Below are positions 33,212-44,400 of a DNA stretch of 64,000 bases, piece after piece. A program made the position numbers and the translations under genes. Under the pieces are notes generated by a model. It saw only the letters and a list, made by a program, of their open reading frames with translations, was not told where the DNA came from and did no database searches. The stretch comes from Carallia brachiata (Eukaryota; Streptophyta; Magnoliopsida; Malpighiales; Rhizophoraceae), in assembly GCA_021464245.1 (NCBI GenBank), contig JADCRB010000013.1, positions 9,150,895 to 9,214,894 on the forward strand, given 5' to 3'. The first letter of the stretch is position 1. The number at the start of each line of letters is the position of its first letter.

Positions 33212-36200
33212 ATGGCTGAGCAGTTGGTTGGAGGGAGCTTTCTCTCGGCTTTCCTTCAAGTCTTGTTCGATAGGATGGCTTCTCGTGAGGTGGTCAACTT
33301 GTTCAATGGCCAACGACTCAATGATGGGTTGCTTAAGAAGTTGACTGCAACAACGATTTCTGTTAATGGGGTTCTCGATGATGCTGAGGAGAAGCAGAAC
33401 ACTAAGCCAGCTGTGAAGAGGTGGCTTGATGAACTCAAAGATGCTGTGTATGAAGCTGATGACTTGCTGGATGAGATTGCTTATGAAGGGCTGAGATCAC
33501 AGGTTGAAACTGGTAACCAAGTAAGCAACTTTCTCTCTTATCTTAATCCATTTACCAAGAGGATGGAGAGGGCAAATTTGGAAGATGTTCTGGAAAGACT
33601 TGAATTTTTGGTTAAACAAAAGGATACCCTTAGTTTGAAAGTGGGTGTTGGAGAAAAACAAGTCCTGCAAAAGATGCCAACAACTTCTTTGGTGGAAGAA
33701 TCTGATAGTGTTTATGGTAGGGAAGGTGATAAGGAAACTATTGTTAATTTGTTGTTATTGGATGATGGAAATGGCAGTGATTTGGGTGTAATTCCCATTG
33801 TGGGTATGGGTGGAGTTGGCAAGACCACTCTTGCTCAACTTGTCTACAATGACAGTAGAGTACAGTTGTGGTTTGATGTTAAGGCATGGGTTTGTGTTTC
33901 AGAAGAATTTGATGTTCTTAAGATAACCAGAGATATCCTGAAAGAAGTCACTTCTGTTACAAGCGAGAGCATGACAGCAAATCAGCTTCAACTTGAGTTG
34001 AAGGAGAAATTGCAGAGAAGAAAACTTTTGCTCGTTTTAGATGATGTTTGGAGTGATAACTATGAAGATTGGCAGAAACTGCAAAGACCTTTGAAGTCTC
34101 TGGCAAGAGGAAGTAAGATCATTGTCACAACTCGTAATGAAAGTGTAGCAGCAATTATGCGCTCTGTGTCCACTCATTATCTAAACGGATTAACTGATGA
34201 TGATTGTTGGGTTTTGTTTGCAAGACATGCTTTCGGTGATGAGAGTTGTAGTGCATATCCGGATTTAGAAGTAATTGGTAGAGAAATAGCGCGGAAGTGT
34301 AAAGGTCTGCCTCTTGCTGCCAAAATACTTGGGGGTCTTCTAAGCTCAAGAAGAGATGCAGCAGAATGGGAGAAAATATTGACGAGCAACATGTGGGATC
34401 TGCCACATGGCAACATCCTTCCAGCTTTGAGACTGAGCTATCATTATCTTCCATCGCATCTAAAACAATGCTTTGCTTACTGTGCCATATTTCCTAAGGG
34501 TCATGAATTTCAAAAGGAGGATCTAGTCCTTTTATGGATGGCAGAGGGTTTTCTAGTTCAAACCAGCAAACAGATGGAGGAAGTTGGCGAGGAGTATTTC
34601 CAGGATCTTGTTTCACGGTCATTGTTCCAACCATCTGGTGAGGATCAATCATATTTCATTATGCATGACCTTATAAATGACTTGGCAAAGTTTGTGTCTG
34701 GAGAATTTTGCTTCAGATTGGAGGATGATCGTGATTTATGCAAAATTACGGCAAAGACCCGTCATCTATCCTATGTCAGAAAAAAATATGATTCCCTAAA
34801 TAAATTTGAAGCTATACGTGGAGCAAAACTCTTGCGCACCCTCCTACCTATAGGCTTGCTATGTGGTGCTATTGATTATGAGGTGATATGCAATTTGCTA
34901 CCATCGCTAGAGCGTCTACGAGTCCTGTCTTTGTCTCAATATGATGACATTGTTGAGCTGCCAGATTCAATTGGTAATTTGAAGCATCTAAGGTATTTGG
35001 ATCTCTCGAGAACTTCCATGGAGAAGTTGCCTGATGTTGTAAGCAATCTATATCATTTAGAAATACTGATTTTGCGTGGATGCCATGATCTAACCATATT
35101 GCCCGAGTCAATTGGAAATTTGAAGCATTTACAATATCTAAATCTTCATGGAGCATCAATTGAAAGGTTGCCTGACTCAATAGTTAGTCTGCATAATTTG
35201 CAAAAACTGATCTTGCGCAGGTGTGAAAACCTAGTTGAGTTGCCAAGCAACATGGTAATGTTAGTGAATTTGTGCCTTCTGGATATTAGAGGAACAAAAT
35301 TGGAAGAAATGCCAGCAGAAATGGGCAAGCTGTCCAAACTCCAAGAATTATCTGATTTCTATGTAGCAAAAAGTAGTGGGTCTTCCATCAAAGAGTTGGG
35401 GAATCTTCAGCACTTACGGGGAGAACTTTGTATTTGGAATCTACAAAATGTTGTTCATGCTCAAGATGCTTTGGAAGCCAATTTAAAGGTTAAAAAGCAG
35501 CTTAAGAAGCTGAAACTTAGATGGGCTGGTGAAACTGAGAATTCGGGGTATGAAAGAGTGATACTTGAACATGTGCAGCCTCATGTAAACTTGGAAAGTC
35601 TTTCTATTGTTGGTTATGGGAGTACAAGATTTCCAGAGTGGATAGGAGATGCTTCCTTCTTGAACATGGTATCCTTGAAACTCAGCAAATGTCAGTACTG
35701 CTTGTGCCTGCCACCACTTGGGCAGCTAGCTTCTCTTAAACACCTCTCGATTGAAGAATTTGATGGGGTCATGGTTGTTGGTGCTGAGTTCTATGGAACT
35801 TGTTTGAATCCATTTAGATCTCTTGAAGTTTTAAAGTTCGACAGGATGCTACTATGGCACACTTGGGCTCCCTACATGAAAGAAGACGGAGGTGGGGCAT
35901 TTCCTGTACTCCGAGAGCTTTATATAAGGGAATGCCCCAATCTATCAGGGGCATTGCCCGATCACCTTCCGTCTTTAATTACGCTTCTTGTTGAGGGATG
36001 CCAAAAGCTTGCGCCTTCACTTCCACAGGCTCCAAACATCCATGGAATGAAGTTAGCTGACAATTCTCGAGATATACAGTTAAAGAAGATGCCTTCTGGG
36101 CTATGCCATCTAGCAGTTAATAAACTCCACTCTTTGGATTTTCTTCTCGAAGGGATGGAGCAAATGGATGGTTTCTACTCCAGTTTAGAGGAAATTCAAG

Positions 36201-36967
36201 TCAGAAACAGCTGTTCGATGAAGTGCTTCCCGATGGAGTTATTCCCTAAGTTGAAGGCCCTACGTTTAAGTAAATGTCCAAACCTTGGGTTTCTTTCTGC
36301 AGCTGAGGGAACAACCAGGGTGTTCACATCATTGAATTCCTTGGTCATTAAGAAATGCCCCAAATTAGTCTGTTTTCCTAAAGGAGGGTTATGCGCTCCA
36401 AATTTGACCCGGCTTCAGTTACAAGGTTGCCCCAAGTTGAAGTCCCTGCCTGAATGTATGCACTTGCTTCTCTATTCACTTGTGCATTTGAGAATAGATA
36501 AATGTCCAGAACTTGATTCATTTCCAGAAGGTGGTCTACCCTCCAAACTTGAGTCGCTTGAGATTCGAAGTTGCGAAAAACTTGTTGCTGGCCGGATGTC
36601 TTGGAATCTGCATATGCTTCCTTCTCTCTTGTGCTTTAGAATTGATATGCACAGAGGAGTGGAAAGTTTCCCAGATGAAACAATGCTGCCTTCCACCCTT
36701 ACCTCTCTGACGATCTCGAACCTTCAAAACCTGCAATTTCTTGACTACAAGGGTATTCAACGCCTCACTTCTCTCAAGGAATTGACAATTGCTCACTGCC
36801 ACAAGCTCAAGGCTTTGCCAGAAGAGGGGCTACCTTCCTCACTTTTTTCCTTGTCCATTTGCAATTGTCCTTTGCTGGAACAACGGTGTCAACGAGAGAA
36901 AGGGGAGGATTGGCCTAAGATAGCTCATATCCCTCACATTGAGATCAATATTCCCAACATTGCTTGA
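33212..36967 (+). CDS. CC-NBS-LRR disease-resistance protein (RPP13-like 1 type)
   Basis: One uninterrupted frame of 1251 codons plus stop. The start at 33212 (MAEQLVGGSFLSAFLQ) is the usual CNL beginning; an in-frame ATG at 33152 adds 20 residues but lies in leader-like sequence. The coiled-coil Rx-like domain covers about residues 1-150. The NB-ARC domain has the P-loop GMGGVGKTT at 198-206, RNBS-A (FDVKAWVCVSE), kinase-2 LLLVLDDVW at about 272-280, RNBS-B (GSKIIVTTR), GLPLAA at about 365, RNBS-D (CFAYCAIFPKG) and MHDL at 484-487. Long leucine-rich repeats run from about 540 to the end. All nucleotide-binding and switch motifs are intact, so it is probably a working intracellular immune receptor. 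The recognised pathogen cannot be inferred. A likely 3' UTR intron runs from about 37019 to 37105. Confidence 0.95.
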   Translation: MAEQLVGGSFLSAFLQVLFDRMASREVVNLFNGQRLNDGLLKKLTATTISVNGVLDDAEEKQNTKPAVKRWLDELKDAVYEADDLLDEIAYEGLRSQVETGNQVSNFLSYLNPFTKRMERANLEDVLERLEFLVKQKDTLSLKVGVGEKQVLQKMPTTSLVEESDSVYGREGDKETIVNLLLLDDGNGSDLGVIPIVGMGGVGKTTLAQLVYNDSRVQLWFDVKAWVCVSEEFDVLKITRDILKEVTSVTSESMTANQLQLELKEKLQRRKLLLVLDDVWSDNYEDWQKLQRPLKSLARGSKIIVTTRNESVAAIMRSVSTHYLNGLTDDDCWVLFARHAFGDESCSAYPDLEVIGREIARKCKGLPLAAKILGGLLSSRRDAAEWEKILTSNMWDLPHGNILPALRLSYHYLPSHLKQCFAYCAIFPKGHEFQKEDLVLLWMAEGFLVQTSKQMEEVGEEYFQDLVSRSLFQPSGEDQSYFIMHDLINDLAKFVSGEFCFRLEDDRDLCKITAKTRHLSYVRKKYDSLNKFEAIRGAKLLRTLLPIGLLCGAIDYEVICNLLPSLERLRVLSLSQYDDIVELPDSIGNLKHLRYLDLSRTSMEKLPDVVSNLYHLEILILRGCHDLTILPESIGNLKHLQYLNLHGASIERLPDSIVSLHNLQKLILRRCENLVELPSNMVMLVNLCLLDIRGTKLEEMPAEMGKLSKLQELSDFYVAKSSGSSIKELGNLQHLRGELCIWNLQNVVHAQDALEANLKVKKQLKKLKLRWAGETENSGYERVILEHVQPHVNLESLSIVGYGSTRFPEWIGDASFLNMVSLKLSKCQYCLCLPPLGQLASLKHLSIEEFDGVMVVGAEFYGTCLNPFRSLEVLKFDRMLLWHTWAPYMKEDGGGAFPVLRELYIRECPNLSGALPDHLPSLITLLVEGCQKLAPSLPQAPNIHGMKLADNSRDIQLKKMPSGLCHLAVNKLHSLDFLLEGMEQMDGFYSSLEEIQVRNSCSMKCFPMELFPKLKALRLSKCPNLGFLSAAEGTTRVFTSLNSLVIKKCPKLVCFPKGGLCAPNLTRLQLQGCPKLKSLPECMHLLLYSLVHLRIDKCPELDSFPEGGLPSKLESLEIRSCEKLVAGRMSWNLHMLPSLLCFRIDMHRGVESFPDETMLPSTLTSLTISNLQNLQFLDYKGIQRLTSLKELTIAHCHKLKALPEEGLPSSLFSLSICNCPLLEQRCQREKGEDWPKIAHIPHIEINIPNIA

Positions 36968-37756
36968 GCTAAAGTACCCTTCCAGCATCCTCCTTTTTCC
37001 TTTCTCTGTCCTATGCAGGTACGCTAATCAAAATCTTAATTTCTTTACACTCTAGATTTTGGAGAAATAGGTCTTTTGGAACTATTCTGCTCATTTTGTT
37101 TGCAGGCATCTATTCCAGTTATCTCTACATGGTTGAGGAAAATTGAGTCCCTATTGTGATGTACATAATCTTTGGCCCACATAATTGGATCGGGACGTTA
37201 CCGTGGTGATTGGAATGAGAAAATTTGCTGCAAGTTCTGGATACTGGAGCGTGGTGTGTCTTTACGGCTGGCGCCATTGAAGATTCTTCAATTTCCACCC
37301 ATGATTATGGCTTAGTACGTAGCTATGAGTATGGCTTAATGACTTTCTTCTGTTAGTACAGATTCTCATTGCCTTAGAAATGCAAATTTGCATTTATTTT
37401 AGGATTAAATTAACTCTCAATTAAGTGACAATACTCTAAATGTGAGACAGTTAAATAAGATTGATCCTGAGTAACTAGTATGTTATTTCAATGATGGTTG
37501 AGGTTTATAGGAAGGTCTGTATCTGTCTTATTATACCTTTCACTTTATTTTCTACACATGAAAATGTCACTAGACATTTTTTTCTTCTTCTTTTGATTCA
37601 AAGCAATCCATCAGAGAAATTAAACGAATCGTTAACGCGGAAGGATGCAAAATGACTTGGGAATGAAAGGAGAAAATATAAGGGGTTGAGCTGGCCCCAA
37701 GGGTAAGTTATGTCAGCAAATGGGATTGATTTTGTTCCTGAAGATGGAAAAACTAC
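36968..37756. other. 3' flank between CNL and MKK10 genes (convergent)
   Basis: A cag|gtacgc at 37017-37023 and ttgcag at 37101-37106 suggest a spliced 3' UTR of the CNL gene. The rest is the shared downstream region of the convergent MAPKK gene; no coding sequence is seen. Confidence 0.4.
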
Positions 37757-38764
37757 TCAACCATGCAATGCAAAATCAAACAGCCCTTGTGTAGACCCGC
37801 AGTGAGACCTACTTACAAAAGGATGATCAAGAAGCTCATTTATGGTTCCTCTTCTCCTCCAGTCCTTCTCTAGACACCTCCTCACAAAACTACTAAACTC
37901 TCTGGACGAATTTTCCGGCGTCTCCAATCTCTCCCCAAAGCATATTGCGCACACCAAGGCCGCCCAGTCCGGTTTCTCTCCATAACCAATCAATGGATAA
38001 TGACCCGTCAAGCACTCCAGAACCACCACTCCAAGTGACCACACATCCCCTGCGAATCCATCTGCATTATCTCGATCCCAACCCTCAGGATCAAGCCTCT
38101 CAGGGCTCATGTACGCGCATGTGCCCATGAAACTGTCACATACATCGTGCTTACCCATCACGACGACCCTGCTCACTCCAAAATCTGCAATCTTCACGTC
38201 CCCTCTCGCGTTTATCAGAAGATTGGACGGTTTTATGTCACCATGAACTATCTGCATTCCATGCAGATAGTGAAGCCCTTGCAAAACGCACCACGCCACA
38301 CCAGAAATTACATCCTCAGGCAATACTTTATGTACAAGCAAAACATCATGCAGCGACCCTCCTTCCATGTGTTCCATTGCAAAGCACAGCTCATCTTCAC
38401 TATCAAAAACTGCATGGCATCGGACGATATGAGGAGAATCAACACGCTTAACAATCTCAGCCTCCCGCACGGCCTGTTGGCGAACCGTGATGGCATCCTG
38501 ATCAAACCGGAGAACTTTCAATGCGAATGTCACGGCAGTGCACTTGTGGCGTACTTTATAGACTGTGCCACCATTGCCATGGCCAAGAACAGCCAATTTT
38601 TCAAGTTCAGAGAGATTTTCGATACCTGGGGAGTCCGGACTGATTGCAGAGAACAATGCGGGGAGGCCGGTCCAGCCGTGGAAGTTGGCGGCTGGTATGG
38701 GTGGTGGCAGGGATACCCTGAGTGCTTGTTGATGCCTTCTTTCCCTCACCAATGCCATTGACAC
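37757..38764 (-). CDS. MKK10: MAP kinase kinase, MKK10 type (group D)
   Basis: A single exon of 335 codons, as in group D plant MAPKKs (MKK7/8/9/10). The start MSMALVRERR matches the family; the second ATG (MALVRERR) is equally possible. The kinase has the glycine loop GHGNGGTVYKV (61-71), catalytic Lys83 (FALKVL), VHGDIKPSNLL (173-183), DFG at 194-196 and the MSPERLD region at 219. The catalytic loop is HGD rather than HRD, and the activation loop reads GKHDVCDSFMGT. One Ser remains (S211), while the upstream position of the plant S/T-x5-S/T motif is Lys. HGDIKPSN and a defective activation-loop motif are traits of MKK10, so I assign it there and not to MKK7/9. Its role (MAPK activation in hormone or stress signalling, or a weak or pseudo-kinase) is not decided by sequence. 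Confidence 0.9.
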   Translation of the reverse strand: MSMALVRERRHQQALRVSLPPPIPAANFHGWTGLPALFSAISPDSPGIENLSELEKLAVLGHGNGGTVYKVRHKCTAVTFALKVLRFDQDAITVRQQAVREAEIVKRVDSPHIVRCHAVFDSEDELCFAMEHMEGGSLHDVLLVHKVLPEDVISGVAWCVLQGLHYLHGMQIVHGDIKPSNLLINARGDVKIADFGVSRVVVMGKHDVCDSFMGTCAYMSPERLDPEGWDRDNADGFAGDVWSLGVVVLECLTGHYPLIGYGEKPDWAALVCAICFGERLETPENSSREFSSFVRRCLEKDWRRRGTINELLDHPFVSRSHCGSTQGLFDFALHG

Positions 38765-41444
38765 ACAACACTCTTTGCAAAACCAACACTCTTATCCTTG
38801 TTCCTCTCTTCTTCTCTATATGATCATTCACAAACATTGCCATGCTTGTGAGAACATGCCAATTAAATATATCAATCAATCAATCAGACGGTTAAATGAA
38901 ATGTGGGATAATTGGCGGGCAATTGGGGGCAACACACGTGCTTGCATTGGCAAGAAAAGAGAGCAAATAAGTGGCCCTGACAATCCCAAAATACACGGAC
39001 AGGTGAGGTTTTTCTGGTGATGTTAACATTGCCAATCTCTGGCAGGTGTGCTAAGGTTGTTGATAAGGGTAGTCGAATGAGATTCTCTCCTGCCATCTGT
39101 ATGTTTTTACTAACTGTTTATTTTGCATTCAACTCTCTCTAATTCCAATATCATTCAACACGTGAGACCCATACAAGTGTTTTTGTCTTATGAAACTTTT
39201 TAACACATTGGAATTATCCATCAACCATGAGTAAAGTGTGCGCTTATTTCTACAAAAGAGAGAGTGAGAGGCAAGAGACAATTAAGGACTGAAACAGATC
39301 ATCTTACAAATAAAGAGACTGTGGCGGCGGGATCCGTATTAGCAGAAAATTAGGATCTTAGGCCGCGAAGGAAGGTCGAGCCATGCATGATGCAAAAGCC
39401 GATCTCATTTCCATATAACAAATATATATTTGTTGTGTTCTGTTCTTTAAATACAAAGCTTTAGCTATTTTCATCCGCCTAAGCCAGCCACAATGACAAT
39501 GTGACCCTTACTGTTCCTCGTATCAGCAATGACAAATGTTGTATAAAAAATCTACATGATACCCACTTTAGCACCACAAAATCTATTTGATGTTAAATTG
39601 AAAAGGTTGATCACCTCTTTCCGTTTCCTTTTCAGTTGTATTGAATCAGAATTTTGATCGAACCAACGAAAAATAATAATATATAGATAAAACTCATCAA
39701 AATGTACAGACTGTATTGAAAATCCATCAAGTTCCCTTCTTCGTTAAAAAGCCGTTTAAAGGGAGCCTTCTCCTTGCATCTGTATAGAGGTCTATGTGTC
39801 CAGATGGCTTGAATCCATGAGATTATCCTGTGAAACACCAGACAACTAAGCAAATAACATAAAGGCTGTACAAGAACCTTTCATTTCTTCCTATAGACCA
39901 AAAATTCAGAGATGAATCCTCCATCAAAGCCTCTATGGTCTTGTCTGCCCCTCAACCACACAAAATTACACCACCAAAACATCAAAGAAACCACCTGAAC
40001 TGGGGTTGGATATTTAGGTTCTATACCAAAGCTCTCTCCAAGTCCACTGTCAATGAATTCCGCAAAGAATAGTTCTGATATTGACGAAGACATCAAGCAC
40101 TAACATAATTCATAACCGCTAGTCTAACCAAGAAAAGCTAAGCACTTTTAGATGCCGTCTGGACATTATCACAGTTAAGTGAACTGACGTCAAGCAACAA
40201 CCGACAAATTCTGAATAACGATTTCTTCTCATTAATCACTTAAATCATAATAATGCCTCCTTTGAAGACTTCCTAACATCTGATCAAGCAATCCAGAAAG
40301 TCTATTCTCTTTTTGTAGTACCAGATAGTCTATTCTTGAATTACCACAAGTCATTGCTCAAGGAGTTCATCCTAAAGTATCATTTATTGTCGAGGACATA
40401 ACATCAAGAAAATAGAAGAATACTTCCAATTTTCCGGTGATTCTGAAGCTGCAATTGTTGCATTCTAGTTACACAATCCAGAAGATCTTGGATGATTTTA
40501 GAGGACCGAGGCATCCAACTACATTTCTTACTCAAAATGGCTAAGGCATACAAACATAATTTCTTATACCATTAGTAACACCTGGTCTAACAGGCAGATG
40601 AGCGACAAAATATCGAACTTTCAAGCAGTGGCAACCACTTTTGTGCATTTAAAAATGACGTGAAGATAGTGGAATGCACATAATGTCAAATGACTTTCTC
40701 CAAGTCTGCTGCAATTTTTTTTTTTTTTGGTTGGGGGAGGAGCGGCGTTGAGGAATTCTACCCACCAATGATTCCTATCTCAACAAAGAAAAATGCAACA
40801 CTGTTTCGTTCCAGAAAGGTAATCTTCATTGCACCATAGAACATAGACTTAAGATCAGCGAATGGAAAATTCAAATGGGGCTGCAAAAGCCTTGAAACAA
40901 AGGCCACACGCAGGAGCAAAACTAAACACTTAGAAACCACAAAGATCAAACATCAAAGGACTTAAAAACCAGATTAGGTGCCCTCATGTTGGTAATGACT
41001 TGACCAGTCATGTCAAGTTAATGGTTCCCACTGAATTCCAATAGACGCTTGGGAGCTGAACAAGGGAGAGAAAGTCAACCTACTACAATTATGCATTTGC
41101 TAACTTAGTGAACATTATTAACCCATTTCAAACTCTATGGCTGATATGATAAATAGCATGACCTGTCAGCACGAAGGATTCCAATCCCTGAAAACCTGTC
41201 GAGTTTCTTCAGATCTTGGACTTCATATCAAGATTAGAGCAGAGAAAATTTCAGACTATAATTTGAAAAGGAAAATCGATATTTGGTCTTCATATGTGCA
41301 AAACAAGACCGCGGGTAAACAGGCACAAAAGGCGTTACCTGTTTGTCCATCAGGCAAAAGAACAGGACCATACAGTTACAGATGTTACAAGGGTATCTAA
41401 AGTGATTACCTTGGTTGATATCATAGACACATTTGGTAAAAAGT
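38765..41444. other. Promoter of MKK10 and 3' flank of HSFA1
   Basis: 38765-39500 is the upstream region of the minus-strand MKK10 gene. 39600-41440 contains only short frames with no recognised family. Part of it may be 3' UTR or a noncoding transcript of the HSFA1 side, such as the minus-strand stretch 39632-40096. No gene is supported. Confidence 0.45.
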
Positions 41445-44400
41445 TTAAAGTTTCTCAGTCTCCGAGGAGAGAAGCCCCATTTGTTCAGTAAGCTGATCCA
41501 TATGCTGAGATTTGTCCCACCCACTCTCTATTGTCTGCAAATCATTACCCTTGGTCTGACCATCTGCAGAGCTTGATTCAATGTCATCAGGTACTGGGCT
41601 TTGGACAAGAAGCTCACTCCAGAAGTTGGAATCTTCAAGCAATGCATCAATATCAGCACCAGGAGAAAAGCTATCAATCTCTATGGGTATTGTGCCATTC
41701 ATTCCTAATGAAGTTAAATCCATAAATCCATCATTGTCTGTCCCAGTTTCCATGAAATCTTCACCTGGAATATCAGTAATACTTTCTGGAACCATGTCTG
41801 GCATTTGAGAAAGCTGTGGCATGATTACGTCTTCCTGACGGACAGCGGTTGGGGGTGCCTCTTGTGCTCCAACTAACACTCCTATATCGGGAAACTGAGA
41901 AGCTGTAGCCTTTTCAGAATTAGCATTGTGGGGAGAGGTATATGAAGGGCCATGACCTAAAATCCCCGAAGCTGCCTGTGTATAAGTGGACTTTCCAGAA
42001 GTTGGTGGGACCTCTTGAAGAGTCACTCCTGACGTGCGGCTTGAAGAACTCCCACTGTCTAATGCACTGGATGAAGTGGACCCATTGTCAATCAGAAAAC
42101 CATCGAGATTGTTGTTATAAGACTCCAACCTAGATGAAGCATTCAGCTTCATGATTTTCCTAAGCATAGCTTTCGCTGCTTCATTCATCAGAGGCTGATA
42201 CTTGACAATCTGTCCATCAAGAGCGCTAGGACTGTCATTTTCAGGAATACCCTCCTGCTTAAGCCTTCGTTTTTTGTTAGCTTCTGTAATGCGTCTACTG
42301 CTTTCATTTTGCTGCTGCACAAACTGAGCCAGAAAACCAGGGCTCTGCATAGCCTTTGCCAAGAATGACATCATCTGTTGCTGCCGCTGCTCCATTCCTT
42401 GAAGTCTTTGCACCATGGTCTGCAACTGACTATCAGTAGCCTGTTGTTGCTGCCTCAACCTAACAAGTTCCTGCATTAGAACATTCTTGTCTCTTTTAAG
42501 CCTCCCAACCTCTTCCTCTAGGCCAAATTTCCCGACCTCAACACAAGCACCCACAGAAGAGCTCTGTCCAGTTGACTGTTGTGGCTGCAGGTGTCCATGT
42601 CCATGAGCAGGTTTTCGCCGGCTTATACTCTTAAGCAGGTGTTTTTGACCCCTTAAAAATCCCTCATTGGCAAATTCCCAGCGGTCTGGATCAACCTTCC
42701 GAAAACCCTGATTAATAAATTTACAAAAAAAAAAAAGTTCAAAGCCAAAACTTCATGACTAAAGCTAGGGGATTACACCCATTTTGGTCCCAAATCTATA
42801 TAGATTTTTTTGGTTGAATCCTAAACCTTTCAATTTTTTCAATCGAGTTCTAAACTTTTTAGTTCTTTTGCAAATTAGTACTTCCGTTGACGGAAGTCAG
42901 TCAAACTGTTAAAATTAACTGTTGACCAAATGAAGATAAATAAAAAAATCCTAAATACGGCTTCTTCTATATTTTCAGGTTTTAATATTTTAAAAAAATA
43001 ATTGAAATATTTAAAAAATGGCAAAAAAAATCCCTACATCAAATTTTATAAAAAAAAAAAAAAAAGGGCAAAAATCAGAAAATGGTGATAATGGGGTATT
43101 TTGGGGTATTTAAAATTTTTTATTAATTTTCCCATTTCTTAAAAATTAATTATTTTTTATTATTTGTCATTTTTAAATATTTTTTAAATATTAAAACAAA
43201 AAAATACAAAAGAAACCGTATTTATAATTTTTTTTATTTATCTCCGATTGGTCAACGGTTCATTTTAACGGTTTGACTAACTTCCGTTAACGGAAGTACC
43301 AGTTTGTAAAAAAACTGAAAGGTTTAGTACTCGATTGAAAAAGTTGAAAGATTTAGAACTAAATTGAAAAAATCTATAAAAGTTTAGGACTAAAATGGGT
43401 ATAATCCCCTAAAGCTAGTTAAGCTCGAAAAAAGTATGATACATAATTCACTGGTGTTGCCAAATAGACATCTGTACTACAGTAGACTAAATACGATCAC
43501 ATAAAATCACCAATATATACTAAAATCCTCCGCTACTCTCCATTCAAAATTACATTCTAAAATGGCTTTAATACATAAACAACAAATTTAGATCTCATTG
43601 CTACGTTTTAAGATTCCAGAACAGAGGTAAACAAAAGACTAGAAAATATATAGAGTTGAGAGAGACAGAAAGACAGAGAGAGAGAGAGAGAGAGTATGTG
43701 TATGTGTTGAAAAACCATTCACCTTTTTCCATCTCCTCCCCATTTCTACTCATACAGTCAATACTCATTCTAATTCTTTTAATTTCCATTCCTGAAGACA
43801 CATTTTTCTTTTTCAATCCTAACTTCTCCCTTTTCTTTTTCCTGTATTTCCCATTTCAGCAAGGGAAAGAAGAAAAAAGAGCAACAAGTAATGTCCTCAC
43901 TGTATGGTGGTAAATTGATCAAACTGATATTGAAAATCCACAGCTCAGTGTGTAATCATTTGGGTAATCAGTTCATTCCTTTGTAAAAATAACCATGCAG
44001 AGACTCCAAAGTTCCACATTTAATAAAAGTCCACACTCATGAAGGACGGAGAAAATACAAAATAAATCAAAAATATTGGGATGACTTATTTAGCTAAACA
44101 AATTATTATTTCCTTACACTTCTTCAAGGGCAAAAAATATAAATCCACTAGACACTAACACTGAAACCATGTAATAAACCAGCGCACAATGCACATCACT
44201 TAGCAATCATGAGAGCAATGTTTAAGCTGAAAACAGTAAAATTGGTGAGATTCCAACTATAACTACATACAAACAGCATGTTAGCATGTCAAGCAACAAC
44301 TAGATATGTTTAGCATTTACCATTTAAAGAAAACACACACATGCACAGACAACCACAATCTTTTGATCAAGTCATGAAAAACATAATTTAGGTGCTACCG

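Noticed and set aside
38147..38761. 204-codon plus-strand open frame
   Set aside because: It is antisense to the MKK10-type kinase; its composition mirrors the kinase and no domain is seen.
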